NCBI GenBank assembly: GCA_015067565.1
Contig: SVMF01000006.1
Span: forward strand, 44,906 to 108,905
DNA length: 64,000 nucleotides
DNA from: Oscillospiraceae bacterium
Lineage (GTDB): Bacteria; Bacillota; Clostridia; Oscillospirales; Oscillospiraceae
Direction of reading: 5' to 3'
Shown here: piece by piece, positions 28,773-37,415 of the stretch
Numbering within the stretch: the stretch's first letter is position 1
Layout: every line of letters begins with the position of its first letter
Made by a program: the position numbers and the translations under genes
Notes under the pieces: generated by a model
What the model saw: the letters and a program-made list of their open reading frames with translations, nothing else
What the model was told of the DNA's origin: nothing
The model's database searches: none

Positions 28773-29256
28773 GGCCGGACTCCTTTCTCTCTTCTAACAG
28801 GCAGACGGCGTGGCAGGCGATTCCCTCGCCACGGCCCGTAAAGCCCAGTCCCTCCTCCGTGGTGGCCTTGACATTGACTCTGTCAAGGGGCAGGTGGAGT
28901 GCTTGGGCAAGGTTTTCGATCATTTGGGGGATGTAGGGCTTGAGCTTCGGGCGCTGTGCCAGCACGGTTACATCCACATTACCGACACAGTATCCCTTTT
29001 CCTCCACCCGGGATACAACCTCATGCAGCAAGAGCATACTGGAGATGCCCTTGAAGCGTGCATCATTGTCGGGGAACAGAACACCGATGTCGCGCAGGGC
29101 GGCTGCGCCCAAAAGGGCATCCATCACTGCGTGCAGCAGAACATCTGCATCTGAATGCCCGTCAAGTCCGAGCTTATAGGGGATCTCGACACCGCCCAGG
29201 ATCAGCTTTCTTTCTGCGACCAGTCGGTGGACATCGTAGCCGTGTCCGATTCTCAT
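28765..29256 (-). CDS. ispF: 2-C-methyl-D-erythritol 2,4-cyclodiphosphate synthase
   Basis: 163-residue MEP-pathway enzyme converting CDP-ME 2-phosphate to MEcPP, the isoprenoid precursor route of most Firmicutes. It has the zinc-binding GYDVHRL (Asp, His) at the N-terminus, [28 protein letters not shown] and the conserved [16 protein letters not shown]. The length matches IspF trimers (about 155-165). The start overlaps the IspD stop (ATGA). Confidence 0.97.
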   Translation of the reverse strand: MRIGHGYDVHRLVAERKLILGGVEIPYKLGLDGHSDADVLLHAVMDALLGAAALRDIGVLFPDNDARFKGISSMLLLHEVVSRVEEKGYCVGNVDVTVLAQRPKLKPYIPQMIENLAQALHLPLDRVNVKATTEEGLGFTGRGEGIACHAVCLLEERKESGHV

Positions 29257-29936
29257 AGCGCATCCCTCCGTTTCAGGATCGCCTCGCCGAAGGCAAGGTC
29301 GATCGGGGTTGTGATTTTGATATTTTCGTCGCTGCCCTCGGTCAAAATAACAGTCTTTCCCATTGCCTCGAAGGCAGAACAATCATCTGTCAGATTGAGA
29401 TTTTGTGCCAAAGCGGTCTGCAAAGCATTCAAGATCTCCGTCTTGTAAAATACCTGCGGTGTCTGTACAGCAAACAGCTCACTGCGGTCGGGTGTGTGGC
29501 AGATCCGACTGTCACGGGCAACCTTGATTGTGTCCTTGACTGCAATGGCAGGTGCGGCTGCGCCGTGCTGCTCGGCAGCTTCAATCGCCCGATCGATCAC
29601 ATCCTGCGTGACGAAGGGTCTTGCACCGTCATGAATGGCGACCAAGGTCCCGTTTGCGTCGGTTATGCCGCTTAAGACGCTCTCCGTTCGGCTTTTTCCA
29701 CCGACCACTGCTGTGCGAAATTTCGCCACATCCTTGCAAAGGGTGCAGATCGTTTCGATTAAGTCCTGACGCGTGACGACCACGATCTCGTCGATGCGAT
29801 CGCTTTGGCTCAGTGCCTGAACGGTTCTTAAAATCATCGGTATGCCACCGATGGATGCTACGGTCTTGTCGATGCCTCGCATTCTCGAGGCACTTCCGGC
29901 GGCAACCACGACCGCCGTGCAGCTTTCTTTTCTCAC
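29253..29936 (-). CDS. ispD: 2-C-methyl-D-erythritol 4-phosphate cytidylyltransferase
   Basis: 227-residue MEP-pathway enzyme making CDP-ME from MEP and CTP. The nucleotide-binding N-terminus reads [14 protein letters not shown]. Catalytic and substrate residues lie in [16 protein letters not shown] and the C-terminal [10 protein letters not shown]. It starts at a GTG overlapping the murD TGA (GTGA), so it is translationally coupled to murD. The length is normal. Confidence 0.95.
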   Translation of the reverse strand: MRKESCTAVVVAAGSASRMRGIDKTVASIGGIPMILRTVQALSQSDRIDEIVVVTRQDLIETICTLCKDVAKFRTAVVGGKSRTESVLSGITDANGTLVAIHDGARPFVTQDVIDRAIEAAEQHGAAAPAIAVKDTIKVARDSRICHTPDRSELFAVQTPQVFYKTEILNALQTALAQNLNLTDDCSAFEAMGKTVILTEGSDENIKITTPIDLAFGEAILKRRDAL

Positions 29937-31282
29937 AGCTCCATCACCGTCTTTTTGTATTCTGCACCACGCACCATGAAGTTCTTGAACTTGTCAAAGG
30001 CTGGGCCGGCCGGGGAGAGTGTTACGATATCGCCCTCTTCGGCATGTGCGGAAGCGGTGCGAATCGCCTCGTAAAAGTCCTCGATACGCAGGATCTCGGG
30101 AGCCTTTCCTGCCCTTTCGGTCGCTTGTGCGATTTTTTCACCTGTTGCGCCCGTGCAGATCAGCAGCTTGACATGCTTGCAGATCTCCTCACCCAGCTCG
30201 TCGAAAGGCAGACCCTTGTCATAGCCGCCTGCGATCAAAATGACCTTCTGCGTGAAGCTGCGCAGGCCGGCGATCGTGCGGCTCGGAGACGAGGCAATTG
30301 AGTCGTTGTAATAGCGCACGCCGTCCTTGATGCGAACCAGCTCGATGCGATGCTCCACACCGCCGAAACTGCGGGCGACATGAACGATGTCCTCATCGCT
30401 GACCATGCCTTCCACTGCCAAAATCGCTGCCATATAGTTTTCAACATTGTGAATGCCAGGCAGCAGGATGTCCTCCTGCCGCAGGAGTGGCTCGCCATGG
30501 CGGTAGATCACGCCGTCTTGCAGATAAACCTCGGTTTCTTCTTTTCGGGAGAAGCGCTTGACTGCACCCTTGGCCATGGACGCAAAGCCGTCGGTGATGG
30601 CATTGTCGCGGTTTAATATTAGGATGCCATTGGCGTTCTGGCGACTGAAAATATGCGTTTTTGCTTCAATGTATTCGTCCATGTCACGGTGGACATCCAG
30701 ATGGTTTGGCGCCAGATTCGTGACCACGGCGGTTTTTGCGCTGTAGCGCAGATCCATGAGCTGGAAGGAGCTGAGCTCCAGAACGACCTTGTCGTTTTCT
30801 GTCATTTCATCGACACGATTGAGCAGGGGCGTGCCGATGTTGCCGCCCAAAAAGACTCGATGACCCGCCTTTTTCAGCATCTCGGAGATCAGCGTGGTGG
30901 TCGTGGTCTTGCCGTCAGAGCCGGTCACGGCGATGATGTCGCACGGACACAGAGAGAAGAAGGCCTCCATCTCACTGGTCATTTCGCAGCCGCTTTCCCG
31001 CAGGGCAATGAGCTCCGGCCGATTCGGATGCAGGCCGGGGGTGCGGAAGGCTACATCTGCCTTGAGATCCTTCAGATAGGCTTCGCCAAGCTGCAGCTCG
31101 CAGCCGAGCTGCTCCAGCTCCAGAACCTCGGCATCCAGCTTCTCACGCTCCGTGCGGTCACAGCCACGCACCCGAATGCCGTGCTGCAGCAAAAGCCGCA
31201 CCAGCGGTCGGTTGCTCACACCAAGTCCCAAAACCAAGACCTGCTTGTTTTTCAGTCCTGCAAAGTAGTCCTTCAATTTCAT
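29933..31282 (-). CDS. murD: UDP-N-acetylmuramoylalanine-D-glutamate ligase
   Basis: 449-residue cytoplasmic Mur ligase adding D-Glu to UDP-MurNAc-L-Ala in peptidoglycan synthesis. N-terminal Rossmann-like part VLVLGLGVSNRPLVR; ATP-binding AVTGSDGKTTTTTLI; central NLAPNHLDVHRDMDEYIEAK with the carbamylated-Lys region; and the C-terminal domain ILIAGGYDKGLP and LSPAGPAFDKFKNF. The length matches MurD (about 450). It is the first gene of murD-ispD-ispF and two membrane genes, an unusual grouping of cell wall and isoprenoid synthesis, both feeding lipid II production. Confidence 0.96.
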   Translation of the reverse strand: MKLKDYFAGLKNKQVLVLGLGVSNRPLVRLLLQHGIRVRGCDRTEREKLDAEVLELEQLGCELQLGEAYLKDLKADVAFRTPGLHPNRPELIALRESGCEMTSEMEAFFSLCPCDIIAVTGSDGKTTTTTLISEMLKKAGHRVFLGGNIGTPLLNRVDEMTENDKVVLELSSFQLMDLRYSAKTAVVTNLAPNHLDVHRDMDEYIEAKTHIFSRQNANGILILNRDNAITDGFASMAKGAVKRFSRKEETEVYLQDGVIYRHGEPLLRQEDILLPGIHNVENYMAAILAVEGMVSDEDIVHVARSFGGVEHRIELVRIKDGVRYYNDSIASSPSRTIAGLRSFTQKVILIAGGYDKGLPFDELGEEICKHVKLLICTGATGEKIAQATERAGKAPEILRIEDFYEAIRTASAHAEEGDIVTLSPAGPAFDKFKNFMVRGAEYKKTVMEL

Positions 31283-31347
31283 GCACTGACTCCTTTTTGT
31301 CCATATTTCTTATATTATAACCGATACAAATATTTTTTGCAATCTAT

Positions 31348-31376
31348 TTGACATCAGGAAAAAAATAAAGTACAAT
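31348..31376 (+). promoter_or_regulatory. Promoter of rnpB
   Basis: TTGACA and TACAAT separated by exactly 17 bases. Predicted start at about 31382, the 5' end of the RNA. Confidence 0.88.
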
Positions 31377-31380
31377 AGGC

Positions 31381-31760
31381 GTGCGACCGGGACGGGCAGT
31401 CGCGTGCCGCTCTCCAAAGGGGGCGGTATGAGGAAAGTCCGGGCTCCACAGGGCAAGAATAACGGGTAACGCCCGCCGAAGGCGACTTCAGGAAAAGTGC
31501 AACAGAGAGATACCGCCACGTTTTTATTCCGCAACCCGATTATGTGGTTGCCTTGACGTGGTAAGGGTGGAAAGGCGAGGTAAGAGCTCACCCATCACAC
31601 GGGAACGTCGTGATGCTGTAAACTCTATTCGGAGCAACACCGTGGAGGAGGCAAATGGTTGGCCCGACCGTCTCCGAGGAGGTGGCTGGAGCGTATCGGT
31701 AACGGTGCGCCAAGATAGATGGCTGTCGATTACAGAACCCGGCTTATAGTCCCGATCGCA
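31381..31760 (+). ncRNA. rnpB: RNase P RNA, class A
   Basis: About 380 bases with the conserved blocks of bacterial RNase P RNA in order: GAGGAAAGTCCGGGCTCC, CAGGGCAAGAATAACGGGTAACGCC, AGAGCTCACC and the 3' block GATAGATGGCTGTCGATTAC followed by AGAACCCGGCTTAT. Helix P1 is formed by 31383-31393 pairing with 31749-31759 (one mismatch), fixing both ends. It is the catalytic RNA that matures tRNA 5' ends. Class A rather than class B architecture (AGAACCCGG end, P6-type segment) fits Clostridia rather than Bacilli. It has its own promoter and terminator. Confidence 0.96.
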
Positions 31761-31764
31761 AAAA

Positions 31765-31795
31765 AAGCAGAGTGCCGTTTGGCACTCTGCTTTTC
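31765..31795 (+). terminator. Terminator of rnpB
   Basis: AAGCAGAGTGCC, loop GTTT, GGCACTCTGCTT, then TTC. A perfect 12-bp stem directly after the RNA. Confidence 0.92.
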
Positions 31796-31811
31796 ATACG
31801 ATTACCTAATA

Positions 31812-32230
31812 AAAATAATTGACAAATTTCAATTTTTCGCTCCGGTTGCCCTCGATAAAAACGACCACAACGCTGTCACGACGACGCGCAGCGTGCCTGG
31901 AGGGGTCATGGGGAGGGCGGCTCTGCGGCGGGGTAGGCAGTAACAAAACATGAAAGGTTGAATCGCCGCAGGCTCCAGCGCCTCCCCATGCCTGTTCTTT
32001 GGTACCTTTCTTGCAGGAGCAAGAAAGGTACGCCCCACGCAGTGGAGCAAACTTCCGCCTTATACAGTCGTAATTTTCTTATAAAAACTGCCTGCGAGCG
32101 CGCCAGCGTTACGATATGTGAAAGACAAGACTTCTTGCACACGGTCACGGCACGCCGTGCCCCTACAATGACGTGAGCAACGAACCGATAAATTGGAATT
32201 TTATCAAAGCTTTTCATCAGGTTTTAGTAT
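31812..32230. repeat. Long intergenic direct repeat, copy A
   Basis: About 419 bases that recur as copy B at 32576-33005 in the same orientation with roughly 90% identity by eye. It contains an internal hairpin (GTACCTTTCTTGC ... GCAAGAAAGGTAC) and a block GCCCCACGCAGTGGAGCAA. No frame in it is plausible as a gene. It looks like a non-autonomous mobile or REP-derived element next to rnpB. Confidence 0.8.
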
Positions 32231-32575
32231 AAGAGGTTATTGCGAGGAGCGAAACGACATGGCTGCGGCCTGCCCTTTACGGGTGCAAGCACAAGGTATC
32301 GTGGTGCGATGGACATCGGTACTTTGCTCCACTGCGTGGGGCGTGACTTTCTTGTTTCGGCCAAGAAAGTCACCAAAGAACACGACAAGAGAGAGGCGCT
32401 GTAGAAAACCTATCGCTCCATGGAACGGATCGTTACTGCCAAGCTCGGTTTTCAAGCCGCCCTCTCTCTTGACGTTCTCCCGGCACGCTGACGCGGATCG
32501 TTCCCCTGTGGTGATCGGTTTCGTGATGCGGAATTCTTGCCGCCTTTGCAAGAAAAAAATTTATCAACCTTTATG
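32231..32575. repeat. Spacer between the direct repeats with an inverted partial copy
   Basis: 345 bases without a gene. The block 32325-32385 (TTTGCTCCACTGCGTGGGGC ... CCAAAGAACA) is related to the reverse complement of the hairpin segment inside copies A and B. The three copies thus form a nested direct/inverted array. Confidence 0.6.
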
Positions 32576-33005
32576 AAAATAATTGACAAATTTCAATTTG
32601 TGGCTCCGGTTGCCCTCGATAAAAACGACCACAACGCTGTCACGACGACGCGCAGCGTGCCTGGAGGGGTCATGGGGAGGGCGGCTCTGCGGCGGGGTAG
32701 GCAGAAACAAAACATGAAACGTTTGGATAGCCGCAGGCTCCAGCGCCTCCCCATGCCTGTTCTTTGGTACCTTTCTTGCAGGAGCAAGAAAGGTACGCCC
32801 CACGCAGTGGAGCAAGCTTCCGACTTGTACAGTCGTAATTTTCTTATAAAAACTGCCTACGAGCGTGCCAAGGATGTCGCGCGCTACGATATGCGAAAAA
32901 CGAGACTTCTTGCACAGGGTCACGGCACGGCGTGACCCTACAATGACGTGAGCAACGCACCGATAAATTGGAATTTTATCAAAACTTTTCATCAGGTTTT
33001 CGTAT
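32576..33005. repeat. Long intergenic direct repeat, copy B
   Basis: Second copy of the 31812-32230 element. The start (AAAATAATTGACAAATTTC) and end (TTTTCATCAGGTTTT) match copy A. Differences are spread out and include a small insertion near 32870-32880. Together with copy A and the spacer it makes 1.2 kb of non-coding repeats. Confidence 0.8.
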
Positions 33006-33020
33006 CAGCGAGTCAAAAAT

Positions 33021-33061
33021 GTCGCCAACCGTCAAAATGCTAATTTTTGACGGTTGGCGAC
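33021..33061 (-). terminator. Terminator of the glycosyltransferase-CsaB gene
   Basis: GTCGCCAACCGTCAAAA and TTTTGACGGTTGGCGAC form a perfect 17-bp stem with a 7-base loop, followed by ATTTTTG on the minus strand. A near-copy is at 18658-18698. Confidence 0.85.
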
Positions 33062-33066
33062 GGTTT

Positions 33067-35265
33067 TTACTGTAGCAGCTCGGCGGCAAGGACTTCATTC
33101 TCAGATGCAAGCTCGCGCAGGCGGTGGATGCTCTCCGACTGCGTATCATTCATGGCCGCTTCGATCAGGGACAGCAGCTTCTCCTGCGTCACATCCTCCA
33201 GCGGAACATAATGCTTCTTGCCCAGATAATCCAAAAATCCGCTGACCTTCGGATCATAGACGATGCCGACCATCGGCACGCTCTGTCCTGCGGCAAAGAT
33301 CAAGGTGTGCAGGCGCATGGACACTACAAAGCTCATGCGGCGCACGAGCGCCAGAATCTCCTCACCGTTGGTGCCCGTGTGCAGCAGCAGATGCGCAGAG
33401 CGCAGGTGCTTTGCGACCATTTTGGCGGCTGCGTCGTCACGGTTCGGCTCCATGCAGTACAGCACGGGGATGAGATTGTTTTTTTCGCAGGCGGTGTCGA
33501 CTGCCTGAGCGATGGCCTCGACCTTCTTTTCAAAGCCCTCCCACGGGCGCACAGCCAGCATCAGATAGCGCTTGTCCCGTTCGATACCGCAGCGGCGCAA
33601 ATAGTTGCTCAGCTCGTCGGTCTCGGGCGGATCGATCAGCAGTGCCGGGTCAGCCGTCAGGCAGATGCGCGGCTTGCTCACGCGCAGCTCCTTCAAGAAT
33701 TCTTCGGAGTAGCGGTCGCGCACCGAGATGACCTCGGCATAGCGGTTGAGGGTCTTGGAAGCGCGTTTGCGGTTCTTTTCCTTGTCGATGGGGCCGACAC
33801 CGCAGCCATAGAGCATAACACGGCAGCCCTTCCTGGCGGCCTGGCGAATGCTGTAAAGATAGTAAAGAAGCGAGCGAGTGCTGGTGGCATCCTGCATCAG
33901 GGTGCCGCCGCCGCTGATATAGAGCTTGGCGTGACGCATACGCTTGCCGATCTTGCGCAGGCTGAAGGTATAGACAGAGTCGACATTGGCGCACAACCGT
34001 GTTTCGGTCGGGTCACGGCTCAGTACGGTGATGGGCACATCCGGGTCGATGTGGTGCAGCTGGTCAACGATGGCATTGAGGATGGCATTGTCGCCGCTGT
34101 TGCCCTTGCCGTAGGCACCGCAGATGACCACACCGTCACGGCAGTTCTTCGGCCGTGCAGCACGGCGCAGAATCGTTTCGTAGATCTTAATCTGCTTGGC
34201 GATCATGGCCTCGAGCGAGAAATCCTGCTTGGTTTTTTCATACAAGGCCTGTCCCATGCGCTTGCGCAGAGCAGCATCGCCTGCCAGACGCACTATGTGC
34301 GCAGCAAGTGCGTCCACATCCTGCGGTTTGAACAGAAGCCCATTGCTTCCGTCGTCGATCAGATAGGGGACGCCGCCGACCTCGGAGGAGATGGTGGCGC
34401 ATTTCATCCGCGCGCCCTCGGTCAGGGCGTAGGGGAAGGTCTCGGAAAGGGAGGTCAGGCAGTTGACATCCAAAGCGTGGTAGAAGCTGTCAATGTCCTT
34501 GACCCAGCCTGCAAAATGTACCGTATTTTCTGCGCAAAGCTCCTTGGCCAGAGCCTTGATCTGCGCTTCCTCCTCACCCTCGCCGGCGATGGCCAAACGG
34601 ATGAAGGGACATTCCTTTTGCGCTTTTGCAAAGGCCTTGACCAAGGTCGTCATATCTTTGACGGGGTTGATTCTTGCGGCGATACCGAAGACGACATCCG
34701 TTTCCGCAAAGCCCATTTCAGAGAGCACCTCACTGCGGGGTCGCACCCTGCGCTCGGTTGAAAAATCGACACCGTTATACAGTGTGTAGATGCGCTGCGG
34801 ATCGAAGCCGCGCTCGGTCAGAAGCCTGCGCATTCCGTCGGACACACCGACCCAGGCATCAAATTTCGGCAGGACCCGACGGTTGATGTTGCCATAGGTC
34901 AGGTTGGCCAAGGGTCTTCCCATATAGTCGAGCTTGTAGTCGCTGTGGATGGTAGAGATGACAGGAATCTTGGCCTTCTTGCGCAGCAGATGGCCCATCA
35001 TGTTGGCCCGTGCGCCGTGGCAATGCATGACCTGATAGCCGTCGTGACGGATCATGGCCAGGATCCGCTTCTTGGTCGTTGAGAGATTGTTGCCGGCAAT
35101 GACCGTGGTGGGAATGCCGAGCTGCCGTGCTTCCTTGGCAAAGTCGCCCTCGGTGAAGCAGACCAAATGCACCGTCTGCGTGCGGTTGAGCCCTGCCAAA
35201 AGGGACAAAACGTGTGTTTTGGCACCTCCAACATCGCCGCCGGAGATCATGTGAATGATTTTCAT
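33067..35265 (-). CDS. GT4-type glycosyltransferase fused to CsaB-like pyruvyltransferase
   Basis: 732 residues with two enzymes in one chain. Residues about 1-370 are a GT-B glycosyltransferase: MKIIHMISGGDVGGAKTHV start, GIAARINPVKDMTTLVKAF, and the nucleotide-sugar region SLSETFPYALTEGARMKCA. Residues about 375-732 match polysaccharide pyruvyl transferases: VVICGAYGKGNSGDNAILN, LYISGGGTLMQD, and SMRLHTLIFAAGQSVPMVG with the conserved His. CsaB pyruvylates secondary cell wall polysaccharide that anchors SLH-domain proteins. The transferase half may build the acceptor glycan. The start is the ATG at 35265 with GAGGA seven bases before; an upstream in-frame start lacks a site. Divergent from the DUF4330 gene. 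The substrate is inferred from the family. Confidence 0.9.
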   Translation of the reverse strand: MKIIHMISGGDVGGAKTHVLSLLAGLNRTQTVHLVCFTEGDFAKEARQLGIPTTVIAGNNLSTTKKRILAMIRHDGYQVMHCHGARANMMGHLLRKKAKIPVISTIHSDYKLDYMGRPLANLTYGNINRRVLPKFDAWVGVSDGMRRLLTERGFDPQRIYTLYNGVDFSTERRVRPRSEVLSEMGFAETDVVFGIAARINPVKDMTTLVKAFAKAQKECPFIRLAIAGEGEEEAQIKALAKELCAENTVHFAGWVKDIDSFYHALDVNCLTSLSETFPYALTEGARMKCATISSEVGGVPYLIDDGSNGLLFKPQDVDALAAHIVRLAGDAALRKRMGQALYEKTKQDFSLEAMIAKQIKIYETILRRAARPKNCRDGVVICGAYGKGNSGDNAILNAIVDQLHHIDPDVPITVLSRDPTETRLCANVDSVYTFSLRKIGKRMRHAKLYISGGGTLMQDATSTRSLLYYLYSIRQAARKGCRVMLYGCGVGPIDKEKNRKRASKTLNRYAEVISVRDRYSEEFLKELRVSKPRICLTADPALLIDPPETDELSNYLRRCGIERDKRYLMLAVRPWEGFEKKVEAIAQAVDTACEKNNLIPVLYCMEPNRDDAAAKMVAKHLRSAHLLLHTGTNGEEILALVRRMSFVVSMRLHTLIFAAGQSVPMVGIVYDPKVSGFLDYLGKKHYVPLEDVTQEKLLSLIEAAMNDTQSESIHRLRELASENEVLAAELLQ

Positions 35266-35277
35266 AGCGTATTCCTC

Positions 35278-35306
35278 TTGCAATTCGTGTTTCGATAAGA
35301 TATAAT
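35278..35306 (+). promoter_or_regulatory. Promoter of the DUF4330-polymerase unit
   Basis: TTGCAA and TATAAT with a 17-base spacer, about 50 bases upstream of the start at 35356. Confidence 0.7.
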
Positions 35307-35355
35307 TTATTTTACAATATTTTTCGGGAACTTACAACCCGATAGGAGGTATTTT

Positions 35356-35832
35356 ATGAAATTATTCGGCAAAGGCGGCAAGCTCAACATCATCGATGTG
35401 ATCCTGATCGTCATTTTAATCGCGGCGGTTGCCTTCGTAGCAATTCGTTTCCTCTCCGGCAGCCACGACACCCTCGGCAGCGATGTGGCTCTGAGTGAGC
35501 CGAACCTGACCTTCACAGTCGTATGCGAGGATGTCGATCCGATGCTGGCTGAGAGCATTCTGGCCTCTCTGGACAGCCCCGACTCTGTCCTTGACGGCAA
35601 CACCATCAGCATGACCCGTCTGTTCAACAGCAACAAGCTCGTGGATGCACAGGTCGTTGCGAAGGACTACACCGATGGTAAGCTCTCACTGACCGTTTCG
35701 GGCAAGGCTGTCTACTCCAACGGTGCCTTCTCCATCGGCACGCAGGAGGTTCGCATCGGTAAGATCTTCAATGTCAAGACCCTCGATGTGGAGATCGAAG
35801 GCATCGTCTATGCCATGGAGAAGCTCGGATGA
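35356..35832 (+). CDS. DUF4330-like membrane-anchored protein
   Basis: 158 residues. A short cytoplasmic start (MKLFGKGGKLNIIDVILI) leads into one transmembrane helix (about 11-32), then an extracytoplasmic beta-rich domain. This one-helix layout beginning with a GKLNIIDV motif is typical of DUF4330 proteins, which are often found beside polysaccharide genes in Firmicutes. Strong AGGAGG. The stop overlaps the ATG of the next gene, suggesting coupling. Function unknown. Confidence 0.8.
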   Translation: MKLFGKGGKLNIIDVILIVILIAAVAFVAIRFLSGSHDTLGSDVALSEPNLTFTVVCEDVDPMLAESILASLDSPDSVLDGNTISMTRLFNSNKLVDAQVVAKDYTDGKLSLTVSGKAVYSNGAFSIGTQEVRIGKIFNVKTLDVEIEGIVYAMEKLG

Positions 35833-37403
35833 GTGAGCTGATCAAAAACAGTCTGATCTGGCGGATCTGTGCAGCCATTGGGCTGTGGTTCGGCCGCTGT
35901 CCGATCGGCAGATTCTTCGCCTTTGTCGGAAGGCTCTGGCGGCAAGCGTGGATTTACGGCCTGATTGCCAAATGGCTCAAGGCCAAGCCGATTGCCAAGA
36001 ATTCCGCTGCCAACAAGCGCCTGGGTAACCTCAACAGCCGCCTGCATCGCTTGGGCGGAGGTCTGCGTGATGCGCTTGAGGGCAGCCTTGTGCGCCGCAT
36101 GTACGCCGCAATCCTGCGATATCTGCAGGGCAGCTTTTTTCTGGGCAAGCTCCTGGCAGGCGGCTTCACAAGCGTGATTCTGATCCTCATTGCCGCTTAT
36201 ACGCCCATCGACTATTTTCTGCGCGACGGTCTGAAAATGGATGCCATCGCCGGCATCTGGGATGAGGCACTGATGGTGATCGGCTTTTTGTGGCTGGTCT
36301 ATTGCCGCATGAGCGCCAAAAAGCCGCTGCAAAGCCGCCTGAATTCGATGGATGTCTACCTCGGCTTCTACATCGCCGTGGGTCTGGCACTACTGACCTT
36401 CTGCTATACGCCCCACTATTTCGGGGTCAATGTGACGGGCTTCCGCGCTGCCATGCAGTACATTCTGCTGTTCTATCTGGTCAGCAGACTCATTCGGGAT
36501 GATGCGGACTTCATGCTGATGTATAAGCTCATGATCGCCATCGCCTTCCTGTTTGCCCTGCACGGCATCTATCAGTTTGTTGTCGGCGTGGAGATCCCTG
36601 CGCAGTGGACGGACAAGGCAGAGGATGCTGTCCGCACCCGTGTGTTCTCCATCTTCAGTAACCCCAATATCATGGGTGCGTATATGCTGCTGTTTGCGCC
36701 CATGGCCATCGGCATGGCCTATGCCACCGAGGACATTGCAACGAAGGCATTTTACTGGTTCTGTGGCATTTGTATGTGCCTGGGCTGCCTGTTCACCATG
36801 TCCAGAGGCGCCTGGCTGGCGCTTGCAGTCGCCGCCGTGCTCTTTGCCCTCATCATTGACAGACGGCTCTTCGGCCTCATGGCTGTGGCAGGCATTGCCG
36901 CCTGCTTCCTTCCCTTTGTCAGAAGCCGAATCACCTATCTGTTCACGCCGGAATTCCAAGAATCCAATGCCCGTGCCGGCCGCGGCAAGCGCTGGGATAC
37001 CGCATTTTCCTATCTCGACGAGTATGAGCGCTGGGATGTCGGCCTCGGCTACGGTATGTTCGGCGGTGCGGTCGCGGCGCAGAACGAGATCAATGAGAAT
37101 TTCGACTATATGTATGTGGATAACTACTATGTCAAGCTGATCGTCGAAAACGGCATCATCGGTCTTTGTGCCTTCCTGACGAGCGTTTTGGGCCTTCTGT
37201 GGAACGGCATCCGCGCCTGCGGCAGAAATTCCAAGAATTCCTTCAAGCCGTTGTGTGCCGGTATGCTGTGCGGTTTGATTGGTATTTTGGTGCACAGCTT
37301 CTTCGAAAGCCTTTGGGAAGAGCCGTATATGATGGCATTGTTCTTTGCCATTGCAGGTATGCTGGTCTATGCAGGCTTCTTCCGCAAAAAGCAAAAATCA
37401 TAA
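35829..37403 (+). CDS. O-antigen ligase / Wzy-like polymerase family membrane protein
   Basis: 524 residues with about eleven hydrophobic segments and a large loop (about 370-430). The Wzy_C-type features are SIFSNPNIMGAYMLLFAPM, FTMSRGAWLALAVAAV and the loop with GLGYGMFGG. Such proteins polymerise or ligate lipid-linked glycans outside the membrane. The amphipathic, Arg-rich first 100 residues are unusual. Overlaps the DUF4330 gene by 4 bases, and the divergent GT-CsaB gene lies beyond, so the three probably serve one wall polysaccharide. Confidence 0.85.
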   Translation: MSELIKNSLIWRICAAIGLWFGRCPIGRFFAFVGRLWRQAWIYGLIAKWLKAKPIAKNSAANKRLGNLNSRLHRLGGGLRDALEGSLVRRMYAAILRYLQGSFFLGKLLAGGFTSVILILIAAYTPIDYFLRDGLKMDAIAGIWDEALMVIGFLWLVYCRMSAKKPLQSRLNSMDVYLGFYIAVGLALLTFCYTPHYFGVNVTGFRAAMQYILLFYLVSRLIRDDADFMLMYKLMIAIAFLFALHGIYQFVVGVEIPAQWTDKAEDAVRTRVFSIFSNPNIMGAYMLLFAPMAIGMAYATEDIATKAFYWFCGICMCLGCLFTMSRGAWLALAVAAVLFALIIDRRLFGLMAVAGIAACFLPFVRSRITYLFTPEFQESNARAGRGKRWDTAFSYLDEYERWDVGLGYGMFGGAVAAQNEINENFDYMYVDNYYVKLIVENGIIGLCAFLTSVLGLLWNGIRACGRNSKNSFKPLCAGMLCGLIGILVHSFFESLWEEPYMMALFFAIAGMLVYAGFFRKKQKS

Positions 37404-37415
37404 GGAGGAAAAACG

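Noticed and set aside
31812..33005. Repeat block as a CRISPR array
   Set aside because: Repeat units are about 420 bp, only two copies plus an inverted part, without short spacers.
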